This document shows, one piece after another, positions 15,802-26,500 of a DNA stretch of 46,539 nt (its first letter is position 1; each line of letters opens with the position of its first letter). The stretch comes from Ignavibacteriaceae bacterium (GTDB lineage: Bacteria; Bacteroidota; Ignavibacteria; Ignavibacteriales; Ignavibacteriaceae). The position numbers and the translations under genes were made by a program. The notes below the pieces were generated by a model, which did no database searches, had not been told where the DNA came from, and worked only from the letters and a program-made list of their open reading frames with translations. The stretch spans positions 1 through 46,539 of the forward strand of contig JACZKK010000084.1 of the NCBI GenBank assembly GCA_014860115.1. The letters run 5' to 3'.

Positions 15802-15920
15802 TAGATTACTTTCAAATAATTATAAGTTAAGACAATTAATAAAACACAGGCCAGAACTTTAATATCGGGATACGGTTTTTTATTTACATCCTTATAATAA
15901 TAAAGTTCAGGCTTACTCAA
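15801..15920 (-). CDS. possible 39-residue single-helix membrane micro-protein
   Basis: A 39-codon frame on the minus strand from a TTG at 15920. The translation begins [18 protein letters not shown] and ends in a hydrophobic stretch, [18 protein letters not shown], that could cross the membrane. Its TAA stop shares one base with the RsbW ATG (TAATG), and it begins 14 bases after the stop of the propeller-phosphatase gene, so it would fill an otherwise empty 133-base gap. AGGA lies 12 bases before the TTG, a longer spacing than ideal. I know no homologue. If real it could couple the receptors or kinase to the membrane; this is inference. Confidence 0.4.
   Translation of the reverse strand: MSKPELYYYKDVNKKPYPDIKVLACVLLIVLTYNYLKVI
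15850..15912. repeat. 12-bp inverted repeat between receptor and RsbW genes
   Basis: GCCAGAACTTTA at 15850-15861 and TAAAGTTCAGGC at 15901-15912 pair with one mismatch, 39 bases apart. On the minus strand it could form a stem ahead of the RsbW gene, but it also lies inside the possible micro-protein frame. Confidence 0.4.
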
Positions 15921-15934
15921 AAAAATACTTTATC

Positions 15935-18900
15935 CTACTTTACCTTTAAAACAACAAACGTTACATCATCATCAGGTTCCTTATCATTCGACCATCGTGA
16001 ACCTTCTTCTTTTAAATAAGAAATAATTCCCTCCGGTTCCTTTTCTGCTACTTCTTCAAAAGAATTTCTGGCTCGTCTATAGCCAAACATTTCGTTGTTT
16101 GAGTTCTGAAGTTCAGGGAAGCCGTCACTCATTAATAAAATAGTGTCTCCGGAAAACAATTCCATTTCTTTTAGTTCATAAGGAAAATTATCCATCGTTC
16201 CCAGAGGCATTCCTTCGATTAAATATTCTTCAATTATTTTGTGCTTGTTTCTGAACAGATAAACAGGGGGCATACCAGCAGAGGACATCAGTAGTTTATT
16301 GTTCTTGATCTTGAGCATCATCATACTCATTGCAAGAGATTGGAACTGCATTTGTTTAATGCATCTTGTCATCTCGCGGAAAGTAAAAAGTATATCAGGA
16401 TTTGCAGCGTAACTGTTGAATAACGATTTTGCAGAAGTGACCATTGTACCAGCTCGCATACCGTGACCAGTTGCATCTCCAAGCACAACGGTTAAAGTTC
16501 CATCCATTGCCACATTAAAATCATAATAGTCGCCGCCAACCTCTGTTGCAGTTTTCATATACACGGCAATATCAAGATGCGGTAATTGAGGAAGTGTTTT
16601 TGGAAGCATTGAAAGCTGTAATTGACGTGCTTCTTCTAATTCCTTTGTCTTGCGTTCATTTTCAGTTTCTGCGATCTGTGCACGTATTTCTGCTTCCTGG
16701 AATTTAGCCTGTTCATTTGCTTTTGCAAGCAGTCTCCTTCTTTGAACTCTGTCTACTATAAATATGCCGCTAGCAAAAACAAAAAAGTACATTATATAAG
16801 CCCAAATAGTTCTCCACCAGGGAGCTAGAACTTTAATATTTATTGTTGCTCCTGTTTCATCCCAGACACCATCTCCATTTGATCCCTTCACTTTAAAAAC
16901 ATAATCTCCGGGCGGAAGATTAGTATAAGTCGCAAATCTTCTGTTATCATATATCCATCCGTTTTTATCAAATCCTTCAAGCATATAAGCGTATTGATTT
17001 TTTTCAGGGCTAGAAAAATGAATAGCGGTAAACTCAAATGAAATACTGTTTTGACTGTAAGTCAGTTCAATGTTTTTTGTGTCCGGGATACTTTTAGTTA
17101 ATGGAGAATTTTCAGATGAAGGTGTTACTAATTTATTTGAAATTTTTAACTGAGTAATCTCAATTTTTGGCAACTGTTTATTAATATTGCTTGAATGAAA
17201 AGTATTAAATCCATTTTGACCGGCAAAAAATAAATCGCCTGATTCACTTCTAAAAGAAGCTCTATTGTTGAAGGCATATCCTTGCAAACCGTCTCTTACA
17301 TCATAGTTGATGAATATGGGATGATCTGTGTCTTTATTAAATTTCGAAATACCATTAAGTGTACTCAGCCATAAATTCCCGTATAAGTCCTCTTCAATTG
17401 CTTTAATATAATTCGAAGGCAGCCCATCTTTATCGTATAAGATTTTAAATTTATTTGACTGTTGATCATATTTAATCAAACCCCCGTTCGTCGCAATCCA
17501 TGCTACATTATCCTTGTCTACTAAAATATCATTGATTTCTATTAAATTTTGGCTTCCAAATATTTTTGAATCACTTTGTAAATTTTCAATAGATTTTTTC
17601 CTGATATCATATTTATATAATCCTGTGTTGGTTCCGATAAGGACGGAACCGTCATTTTGATATTCAACCTTTCTGACAAAAAGAGAATTGATAGAAGGAT
17701 GATTTTCGCTCGAGGAAACAAGGTTTTTATAATAATTCACGTCTGAACTTGTTAAATCAAATACTTGAATTCCCCATAAAGAAGAATCACTTGGAGGATC
17801 AGCATTCCATTTTCCATATGAATGGCCTTCATCCGAGATATATCTTAATGTATAATCTCCTTTTTTTAATGATATTATTCCAATATGAATCCGATTTTTG
17901 TAATTACCACCCACATAAAAAGATTTTGAATAATCATTATCTATCCAGATTGTATCGGACTTAGAATCCTGAAGCCAGCCATAATCCATCATTCCGGGAG
18001 AAGTTGCTCCTTCCCCAACCGAAACAATCATAACATCAGTTTGCTTTTGTATACTAAATTCTTTTTTTAAATCCTGCAAATCTCCAACCTCAGTAAGTTT
18101 AGCAGCAGCATAATTATTTTTTGAAAGTGAGTCTACTGCTGTGATAAGCTTTATATCATAAGTACGGAAATCTTGCGTTGGAATGAATTGTTTGGTATTA
18201 TTTTTTGTATCTAATTTCACTACGCCTGCCAAGTTAGAAGCGATCCATAAATCTCCGTAATCATCCATTGAAAGATCATATACGTTGTTGTAGTTAACTT
18301 TGATATATTTTGAATTATCGCTTAAATCATAATTTGTAAAAGTGTTATTCAACAGATTCATTTTACTTAAACCTGTTCTTGCACCGAGCCATAATTCCTG
18401 GGAAAATCCTTGCCGAATGCTTCGAACAGAATTATCATTAATGGAATTCTGATTTCTATTAATATTTTGATATTTTTTGTGGGTTTTATCCTTTAAGCCA
18501 TATTTAATTAAGCCCTCGTCTGTGCCAAGCCAAATGAAATCTTTTTCATTATTCGTTTTATATATTGAAGAAATGAATAGCATTTTATTTGCGTTGGTCT
18601 TATCAATAGGGTTAGTGAAAAGCCGGAAGGGTTCTTTTTGAAAATCTAATTTTAACAACCCGTTATTTATAGTACCGATCCATAAAATACCGAATTCATC
18701 TCGGTACAATTTCCAAAATCCATTAAAATTATGAACACCAACTGGAAGTTCTGCTTCATTTAATGTAATTATTTCATTCGTTTTCATATCATAGAGGAAA
18801 ATCCCGTTTGTAATAGTAGCTATCCAAAGGAATCCCTTATCGTCTTGATAAACTCCACTCACCCCATTTGTCCAGGCTTCTCCAATAACACTAACCTTTT

Positions 18901-19696
18901 GAAAAAGATTTATTTCAGTGAAGCTGCCGGTTTGCGGGTCATAGCTATAAAAACCATTTTGACTGCTGATCCATATTTTTCCTGTTTTATCTTCATATAG
19001 ATTTAGTAATGAATGGTGTTCAAAAACTGTTGGGTTTTTCGGATCAACATTTATCCATTCAAATAATTTGTCTGATTCATTATATTTAATTAAGCCCTTA
19101 AAGTGATAACCCGCATAAATTTCACCTGATGAAGTTTCTAAAAAAGCGAAATTATCTACTCTAACGCGTGACTTTTTTTCACCATCCTTCAAAAATTCCT
19201 GTTTTATTTTGTTCATGTTTTTATCGGACATAAAAACACCATTATCGGATAATAACCATATCCTGTTTTTGCTGTCTTGGACAATCTTGGTAATATTATT
19301 TGAAAAAGGATCGACACTGTTTGAATCGGGCAGCATAGTTTCAAAAGATTCATTTGTTCGATTGAATTTAGAAAATCCGGCAGATGTACCCACCCACAGG
19401 GTTCCATCATGGTCAATCATTAACGAATTAACGGTATTATCTGGCAATGAATTTTGGTCCCCGGGGTCATTCCTATAAATCTTAAAATTATAACCGTCAT
19501 AACTGTTCAAACCATCGGAAGTTGCAATCCAAAGAAAACCATATTGATCCTGTTTAATGTCCCAAACCTGAGCGTTCGAAAGTCCATCTGGTATTGAGAT
19601 ATGCTCAAAGTTATATTTATTTTGCCCAATCAGTGATGTAATTGGAAAGAGAGATAACTGTGATATTGTTATGACATAAAAGAAAGTTGATTTCAT
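15935..19696 (-). CDS. propeller-Y_Y_Y-TM-SpoIIE phosphatase receptor 4
   Basis: A 1,253-residue membrane receptor. A signal peptide (about 1-24) precedes two sets of two-component-regulator propeller repeats (GFLWIATSDGLNSYDGY and many WIGT/WIAT blades). An inserted beta-rich module lies at about 505-655. A Y_Y_Y domain (about 855-960), one membrane helix (about 965-987), a coiled linker and a SpoIIE PP2C domain (about 1025-1253) follow. Phosphatase motifs EVGGDYYDF, GDATGHGM, MSDGFPEL and PDDDVTFVV are intact. A periplasmic ligand would switch the cytoplasmic phosphatase, whose likely substrates are STAS proteins. It is the last of four such genes and the nearest to the partner-switching operon. 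GAGGT precedes the ATG. Its phosphatase half is nearly identical to that of the next gene upstream. Confidence 0.93.
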   Translation of the reverse strand: MKSTFFYVITISQLSLFPITSLIGQNKYNFEHISIPDGLSNAQVWDIKQDQYGFLWIATSDGLNSYDGYNFKIYRNDPGDQNSLPDNTVNSLMIDHDGTLWVGTSAGFSKFNRTNESFETMLPDSNSVDPFSNNITKIVQDSKNRIWLLSDNGVFMSDKNMNKIKQEFLKDGEKKSRVRVDNFAFLETSSGEIYAGYHFKGLIKYNESDKLFEWINVDPKNPTVFEHHSLLNLYEDKTGKIWISSQNGFYSYDPQTGSFTEINLFQKVSVIGEAWTNGVSGVYQDDKGFLWIATITNGIFLYDMKTNEIITLNEAELPVGVHNFNGFWKLYRDEFGILWIGTINNGLLKLDFQKEPFRLFTNPIDKTNANKMLFISSIYKTNNEKDFIWLGTDEGLIKYGLKDKTHKKYQNINRNQNSINDNSVRSIRQGFSQELWLGARTGLSKMNLLNNTFTNYDLSDNSKYIKVNYNNVYDLSMDDYGDLWIASNLAGVVKLDTKNNTKQFIPTQDFRTYDIKLITAVDSLSKNNYAAAKLTEVGDLQDLKKEFSIQKQTDVMIVSVGEGATSPGMMDYGWLQDSKSDTIWIDNDYSKSFYVGGNYKNRIHIGIISLKKGDYTLRYISDEGHSYGKWNADPPSDSSLWGIQVFDLTSSDVNYYKNLVSSSENHPSINSLFVRKVEYQNDGSVLIGTNTGLYKYDIRKKSIENLQSDSKIFGSQNLIEINDILVDKDNVAWIATNGGLIKYDQQSNKFKILYDKDGLPSNYIKAIEEDLYGNLWLSTLNGISKFNKDTDHPIFINYDVRDGLQGYAFNNRASFRSESGDLFFAGQNGFNTFHSSNINKQLPKIEITQLKISNKLVTPSSENSPLTKSIPDTKNIELTYSQNSISFEFTAIHFSSPEKNQYAYMLEGFDKNGWIYDNRRFATYTNLPPGDYVFKVKGSNGDGVWDETGATINIKVLAPWWRTIWAYIMYFFVFASGIFIVDRVQRRRLLAKANEQAKFQEAEIRAQIAETENERKTKELEEARQLQLSMLPKTLPQLPHLDIAVYMKTATEVGGDYYDFNVAMDGTLTVVLGDATGHGMRAGTMVTSAKSLFNSYAANPDILFTFREMTRCIKQMQFQSLAMSMMMLKIKNNKLLMSSAGMPPVYLFRNKHKIIEEYLIEGMPLGTMDNFPYELKEMELFSGDTILLMSDGFPELQNSNNEMFGYRRARNSFEEVAEKEPEGIISYLKEEGSRWSNDKEPDDDVTFVVLKVK

Positions 19697-19753
19697 AGTA
19701 ACCTCAAATGATACAAGCGATAAAAAAATATTAAGAAAGTTGAAAGGCTCATT

Positions 19754-22700
19754 TTATTTAATTTTTATTACAACAAACGTCACATCATCATCAGGCTCCT
19801 TATCATTCGACCATCGTGAACCTTCTTCTTTTAAATACTCAATAATTTTCTCTGGTTCTTTTTCTGCTACTTCTTCAAATGAATTTCTGGCTCGTCCGTA
19901 ACCAAACATTTCATTATGCTGATTGTTTAGTTCTGGAAAACCGTCGCTCATTAATAATATTGCATCTCCGGAAAACAATTCCAATTCTTTTAACTCATAA
20001 GGAAAATTATCCATTGTTCCCAATGGCATTCCTTCGATTAAATATTCATCAATTATTTTATGCTTATTTCTGAATAGATAAACTGGCGGCATACCAGCAG
20101 AGGACATCAGAAGTTTGTTGTTCTTAATCTTCAGCATCATCATACTCATAGCCAAAGACTGAAACTGCATTTGTTTTATGCATCGTGTCATTTCACGGAA
20201 CGTAAAAATTATATCCGGATTAGCTGCATAACTGTTGAACAAAGATTTAGCGGAGGTAACCATCGTACCTGCTTTCATTCCGTGTCCTGTTGCATCACCT
20301 AACACGACTGTGAGTGTTCCATCAAGCGAGACATTAAAATCGTAATAGTCACCACCAACTTCTGTTGCTGTTTTCATATATACGGCGATATCAAGATGCG
20401 GAAGATTAGGCAATTCCTTTGGTAGCATCGATAGCTGTAGTTGACGTGCTTCTTCCAATTCTTTTGACTTCCGTTCGTTTTCTGTTTCAGCAAGTTGCGC
20501 ACGCAACTCAGCTTCTTTTATTGCAGCAGCATTTCTTGCTTTTGTTAAAAGTCTTCTTCGCTGCACACGGTCTACCCCGAAGACAAAGCCGACAGAAAGA
20601 ATACCATAACCGATATATGCAAATGTTGTTCTCCAATATGGTGGAAGTACCTCAATATGAATTACTTTTTCGTTCTCACCCCAGACTCCGTCGCCATTTG
20701 CTGCTTTTAATCTAAATGTATAATCACCGGGCTCTAGATTTGTAAATGAGGCAAAATGTAATTTACTATAAACCCAATCTTTATTGAATCCATTTAATTT
20801 ATAAGCAATTAAATTTCTTTCTGGTCGGGAATAATGGATTGGTGCAAATTGAAAAGATATATCATTTTGTGAATAGTCTAATGTTAATTCATCTGTATCA
20901 TTTAGATCTTTTTTTAACGGGGAAGTTGCAACATCACTATAAACGGACACATCAGATATTTTCAAATCAGTGAATACTATTGTAGGTTTCGTTTGATTAG
21001 TTCTTCCGGGAAGAAAATAATTGACTCCATTATCTCCGCCGAAAAATAATTCTCCGTTCTTTGCTTTCCACGATGCCAGAGAAAAGGAATAACCCTGCAA
21101 GCCATCCTTTATATCAATATTAATAAAAGTTTCTTTTTCACCTTCTTCATTTCGGACAAGCGTAGTTAAACCTGCCGCGCTACTTATCCATAAATTCCCA
21201 TAATTATCTTCTTGTATAGCACCAACTAAATTTGTTGGAAGACCATCATCCTCAGTAAAAAATTTAATCTTCTCCGTTTTGGGGTCTAATTTTCCCAAAC
21301 CATTTGGAGAAGAAAACCAAACAATTCCCTTGCTATCTTCCAAAACAAAGTAAACATCATTGCTGGTAACAAAATCTGAAACAAATATTGGTTTCTCGCT
21401 GAATTTGAACTGAGTGAATTTATTGTCAATTAAATTGTATTTGAATAATCCCTGGTTTGATGTTCCAATCCATAAAATATTTTCATAGGATTTGCTTATA
21501 TATATTGAATTAGCAATCTCTACTAACATATTACTGCTATTTTTTCTATCCTCATCAATTCTTTTTGAAAAATCATTATACTGCTGATCACTAATCTTGA
21601 TGAGTTGAATTCCATATAATGCGGAATCCTTTGGCGCCAGCACATTAAAATTACCATATGAATGTCCAACGTCTGATTGAAATTTAAGTTTATATTTCCC
21701 TTTTTTTAATTGTAATGTTTGAGTTATAATTCTATTCTTCATTCCGCCCTGGAAATGAAATGAATCCCAATATTTGTGCATACCCCAAATGATATTTTTA
21801 TCAGAATCTTCAAGCCAACCAAAATCAAACATTTTTTCTAGATCTGATTGTCCTTCCCCGATCCCAACAATTAATACTTTGGTGCTGTCAGAAATTTCAA
21901 ATTCGCTTTCCAATAATTTTTGTTCACCCACTTTAAGTATTGAAGCAATTGGCTGCGAAGAATTTACAAGATTTATTATGTCGGTTTGCAATTCTGGTTT
22001 TAATTCTCGATTGGACACAGAGGGTATCTGCTTAATAATATTTTGGTTGGGATAAACAATATCTACCCCACCTCTGTGCGCAACAAATAACCTTCCGGCC
22101 GTATCAAATTTTAGGTCATTAATGAAAAAACCTGTGTATAGTGGAATTAAATTGTGCAAGTAATTCTTAACAGTTCCATTTAGTTGATTAACCTGATCTA
22201 ATCCAGCATCACTTCCAACCCAAAGGTTGTTGTCTGCATCAATTGTTAAAGAGAAGATATTATTGCTTGAAATGCTGTTTGGGTTTTTCTCGTTTCTATA
22301 AATTTTGTACTTCTCGGTTTCAATATTTTGCCAAAACACCCCTAGCCCTGCAGTGCCTATGGCAACATCATTTCTTTTTTCACTTTTTGCAACAGCATTT
22401 ACTTTATCTAATGGAGAATTAGTTTTAAAGTTTTCTGGTATTTTAAGAATATTCATAGGCTGTTTGTTTGGATCAACTTTATACAATCCGTCCAACCTTG
22501 TTCCAATCCATATGTTACCAAAACTATCCTGAAATAATGAAAGTATAGCTGTAGATTTAATGCTGTTTTTATTATTACTGCCAGTGAAATGAAAAAATTT
22601 ATTATCAACGGGATTATATCTGTATAATCCATCATCTAATGTTGCCAGCCAGAGGAACCCAGCCTTATCCTTCAGAATGTTTATTAACCCTCTGGATAAA

Positions 22701-23509
22701 AAGGGACCAAAAGGTGTTGAAAATATTTCAACTTTTTCTAGTTTTTTATTATCCCTATTATATATTACAAGTGAATTTTCTCCGCCAATCCATAATCTTT
22801 TGAATTCATCTTCATGAAGCACTAATGAATAAGCTACCGTATTAGAACCCAGATCATTATATAACTGGAATTCATCATCAACTTCGTTGTAATAAAATAT
22901 CCCTGCTCCATAATCAACTGCTAATATTTCCTGATCTGAAGTTTCAATTATTGATAAAATAAATCCATTACGTATTTCTTCGTTATTCAAAATGAACTTT
23001 ATTCTTTTTGTAGTCATTTTTTCTGGATTAAGTATGTGTACTCCAAATTCATTAGTTCCTATCCAGATTTTATTTTTTTTATCAATGAAGATTTTATAAA
23101 TAATAGGTGCATTTATGTTCTGTTCCCTATCGAATTTTACACTAATAAACTTATCGTTTATTCTATCATACTTAGCCAGCACATTGGTCCCACCAATCCA
23201 AAGATCACCATTATTGTCCTCGCTAATTGTCCTAATCAAATTTCCGGGTAAACTTGTACTGTCGGATGGATTATTTTTATAAACCTTAAACTCATATCCA
23301 TCGTATCTGTTCAGACCATCGTTTGTGCCAAGCCAGAGGAATCCATACTTATCTTCACAAATACAATTTATTGTTGGATTAGAGAGTCCCTGTGGAATGG
23401 AGAGATTTTCAAATACAAAATTTTCTTGTGCGAGAAGGACGTTAGGCGGCAAATACAGCAAGTATATTATTAATAACTTCAATTTCAAACATTTATTAAT
23501 CCATTTCAT
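19754..23509 (-). CDS. propeller-Y_Y_Y-TM-SpoIIE phosphatase receptor 3
   Basis: A 1,251-residue receptor with the same order of parts as receptor 4: signal peptide to about residue 27, propeller repeats (GFLWLGTNDGLNRYDGYEFK at the first blade), an inserted beta-rich module at about 510-640, more blades, Y_Y_Y (about 855-950), a membrane helix (about 957-980) and a SpoIIE PP2C domain (about 1020-1251) with EVGGDYYDF, GDATGHGM, MSDGFPEL and DDDVTFVV. By manual count its phosphatase domain differs from receptor 4 at about 18 of 228 positions, while the propellers differ far more, so the pair probably senses different ligands with one output. It starts nine bases after the stop of receptor 2 with GAGGT and GGA upstream of the ATG. 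Confidence 0.93.
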   Translation of the reverse strand: MKWINKCLKLKLLIIYLLYLPPNVLLAQENFVFENLSIPQGLSNPTINCICEDKYGFLWLGTNDGLNRYDGYEFKVYKNNPSDSTSLPGNLIRTISEDNNGDLWIGGTNVLAKYDRINDKFISVKFDREQNINAPIIYKIFIDKKNKIWIGTNEFGVHILNPEKMTTKRIKFILNNEEIRNGFILSIIETSDQEILAVDYGAGIFYYNEVDDEFQLYNDLGSNTVAYSLVLHEDEFKRLWIGGENSLVIYNRDNKKLEKVEIFSTPFGPFLSRGLINILKDKAGFLWLATLDDGLYRYNPVDNKFFHFTGSNNKNSIKSTAILSLFQDSFGNIWIGTRLDGLYKVDPNKQPMNILKIPENFKTNSPLDKVNAVAKSEKRNDVAIGTAGLGVFWQNIETEKYKIYRNEKNPNSISSNNIFSLTIDADNNLWVGSDAGLDQVNQLNGTVKNYLHNLIPLYTGFFINDLKFDTAGRLFVAHRGGVDIVYPNQNIIKQIPSVSNRELKPELQTDIINLVNSSQPIASILKVGEQKLLESEFEISDSTKVLIVGIGEGQSDLEKMFDFGWLEDSDKNIIWGMHKYWDSFHFQGGMKNRIITQTLQLKKGKYKLKFQSDVGHSYGNFNVLAPKDSALYGIQLIKISDQQYNDFSKRIDEDRKNSSNMLVEIANSIYISKSYENILWIGTSNQGLFKYNLIDNKFTQFKFSEKPIFVSDFVTSNDVYFVLEDSKGIVWFSSPNGLGKLDPKTEKIKFFTEDDGLPTNLVGAIQEDNYGNLWISSAAGLTTLVRNEEGEKETFINIDIKDGLQGYSFSLASWKAKNGELFFGGDNGVNYFLPGRTNQTKPTIVFTDLKISDVSVYSDVATSPLKKDLNDTDELTLDYSQNDISFQFAPIHYSRPERNLIAYKLNGFNKDWVYSKLHFASFTNLEPGDYTFRLKAANGDGVWGENEKVIHIEVLPPYWRTTFAYIGYGILSVGFVFGVDRVQRRRLLTKARNAAAIKEAELRAQLAETENERKSKELEEARQLQLSMLPKELPNLPHLDIAVYMKTATEVGGDYYDFNVSLDGTLTVVLGDATGHGMKAGTMVTSAKSLFNSYAANPDIIFTFREMTRCIKQMQFQSLAMSMMMLKIKNNKLLMSSAGMPPVYLFRNKHKIIDEYLIEGMPLGTMDNFPYELKELELFSGDAILLMSDGFPELNNQHNEMFGYGRARNSFEEVAEKEPEKIIEYLKEEGSRWSNDKEPDDDVTFVVIKIK

Positions 23510-23518
23510 TCCGTTACC

Positions 23519-26500
23519 TCATTTAATTTTTATCACTACAAACGTTACATCATCGTCAGGGTCTTGGCTATTGGTCCAGCTTCTGGCTTCCGCTCTTAAA
23601 TGTGTTATTATCTCTTCGGGTTCTTTCTTAGCCGATTCTTCAAAACTATTTCTTGCTCTTTTGTAACCGTAGATTTCATTGTTTTCATTTCGGAGTTCCG
23701 CAAATCCATCACTCATCAGTAATAGAGTATCGCCACTTTCGATTTTAAATTCTTTAATATCATAAGCGATCCCTTTCATTGCACCAAGGGGCATATTGTT
23801 AATAACAACCTCTTCGATTGATTGAGAGTTTTTTCTGTAAACAAATAACGGCGGCATACCGGCATTTGTAGTTATAATTTTATTATTGCTGATCTGCACA
23901 CAAGTTAGTGCCATCATCAATCTGCCAAGCTGCATATCTTTAATTGCCTCATTCGCATTTTCAAAGAATGGTTTAAGCTCCTTGTTCGTTCTGTCGGACA
24001 TAAAAAGCGATTTCATTATTGAAACCATCATCCCCGACATCATTCCATGTCCGGTTGCATCACCAAGAATTACTGTCAATGTTCCATCCATATGAACATG
24101 AAAATCATAATAATCACCGCCGACCTCGGTTGCTGTTTTCATAAATACAGCAATATCAAGATGCGCAAGGTTTGGAAGTGCTTTTGGAAGCATTGAAAGT
24201 TGAAGCTGTCTAGCTTCATCAAGCTCTTTTGTTTTTCTTTCATTCTCAAGCTGCAGGAATTTTTTATTTTCGTTTTCTTTTCTTCTCTCTAATTCATACT
24301 TCCTTACGTAGCCGAGCATTCCGACAAAACCGATAATATAAATTCCATACGCCCACCAAGTAAGCCAAAGGGGAGGATTAATTGTGAAAGAATAAAATTC
24401 CTCGTTTGTTTTTACTCCATTTGAAGTAATGCCGCGAACTCTGAAAGTATAATCGCCCGAAGGAAGATTTTGATATTCTGTAAAAGGGAGAACGGACGGA
24501 CGAGACCATTCTTTGTCAAACCCTTCCAGAAAATGTTCATAAGTTGTCTGGCGAGGGTCTCTGTAATTAAGAGCAGCATAATTAAACACAAACGAATTTT
24601 CTGAGTTTGAAAGAGTTTGAGGATATCTATAATAATAAAGCTGTTTGTTAACGCTAATAGAAGTAATCTTTAAGGGATAATTTTTTTGCTCACCCTTATA
24701 AATGTAAAGCCCGACGCCATTAAAAAACATAACCATGTTTCCAAAGCCATCAAGCGTAGAAGAAGAAGGCACCCCAGTGGCAATATTATCGTCAGTAGGA
24801 AATAGTTGGAACATACTGCCCTCTGTTTTTATTGAACCCAAAGGTGATGAGAAATAAACATTCGCCCTGAAATGATCAAGAACGGGATTTGAAAGATCAG
24901 CAGAAGGCAGCCCGTCTTTCTTAGTATAGAATCTTAAATTAGTTCCGTCAAAAATTACAAGCCCTCTGCCTCTAAGCCTTATATATAAATTATCTCCTGC
25001 CTGGATATCTGTTTTAGTACCCGCAACACTCGCTCCTTTTAAAATTCTGAAATCAGCATTGGCATTTACACTATCAATTAAATTCACAAAACTCTTTCCG
25101 TTAAATACATAGAAGCCCCCAACAGTTAAAAAGTACATTCCATTCTTGAGCTTACCAACATAGTGAAGCTGATCTGAAGGAACGTTCCAGCTTTCAGGTG
25201 GTTTTGTCCAGGACTTTCCATCATATAACATTATTTTAGAATGAGCAGAAGAAATATCCTTTATGGTCTCGGCAAATATTCCGATAAACCAAAGTCTCCC
25301 ATCGTTATCTTCAAGGAGATTTAACAAACGATATTTACTCTCATTATCTGAATTACTGAATGGAGATTTAATCTCTACAAATTTTTCACCATCAAATTTT
25401 CCCAGATAGTATTCGGATTCAACAAGCTTATCGGCGGCGGGTCTCACATAATTTTCCCAGGTATAAATATCACCATCGCTTGTTTCGAGTATATTTGATG
25501 TACTATAAGGCTTCCCGCTTTCTTCAGGAATACCCTTAAGTTTCAGAATCATTTCCCCGTCACTATTTAAAATCTTATTAGCCAGAGTAATTCCTTTAGC
25601 GGTTGCAATCCAAATTCGCTTTTGGGAATCCTGATAAGTTTTAAAGGAAACGTTACTAGCAAGCCCATCTTCTTCAGTAATTGTTCGCAATTTAACACCA
25701 TCCCAAACATTCAATCCAACGTTGTCAGTTCTTGCATAATCCGGAATTTCGCTATACGAATATGAAATCCAGACAAAACCATCATTGTCAGCGTGAAGAT
25801 TTGTGATACCGCCCTGTGTTAATAATAAGCCATCTTTTTTAGTGAGCATTCTGGAATAATTAGGAAAATATATTCCGAAACCCTTTGAAGTATTTAATAA
25901 GACCCCATCATCAATTTCGGTTCCGTAAAAGCCATTCAGCGCATCAAATTTGATCATCTTTTCATTGCTGAGTGAAAAGATTTGATCGGGATATTTTGAA
26001 CTTTGGTCCTCAATCGTTCCGGGCAAAACAAAGAACTCGGGAAAATATTTATTAGGTTTTGTAAAAAGAGCATTGGTAAATCGAAAATCTTTTATTTCTT
26101 TGCCAGATTTCAGATCTTTAAAATCATCCATTCCCTTCAGTATACCTGATGGTTTCCACGTACCTTTATCAAATTCATAAATAATGTTATTATTAGTATT
26201 GAATAACTCACCGTCAAAGAAAAAGGTACTTAAAAATAATTTGTTCAGATTTTTACTGTAATAAACTTGTAATGGACGCTGATCTGGCTTAAGCTGCTGC
26301 ATAATGTCAGTAAACTGGTGGAATTTATTGCCATCATACATTAGCACACCGGATTTATTAGCGGTCTCAACAACAAAACTGCCACCGTTGAAAGTAATCC
26401 ATGTATTTCCTTCTTTATCAACAAATGAACGCAAAGCATCAGGAAAGAACATTGCGCCTTTAAGTGTTATACCCATTGACTCATCTACTCTGACAAACTG

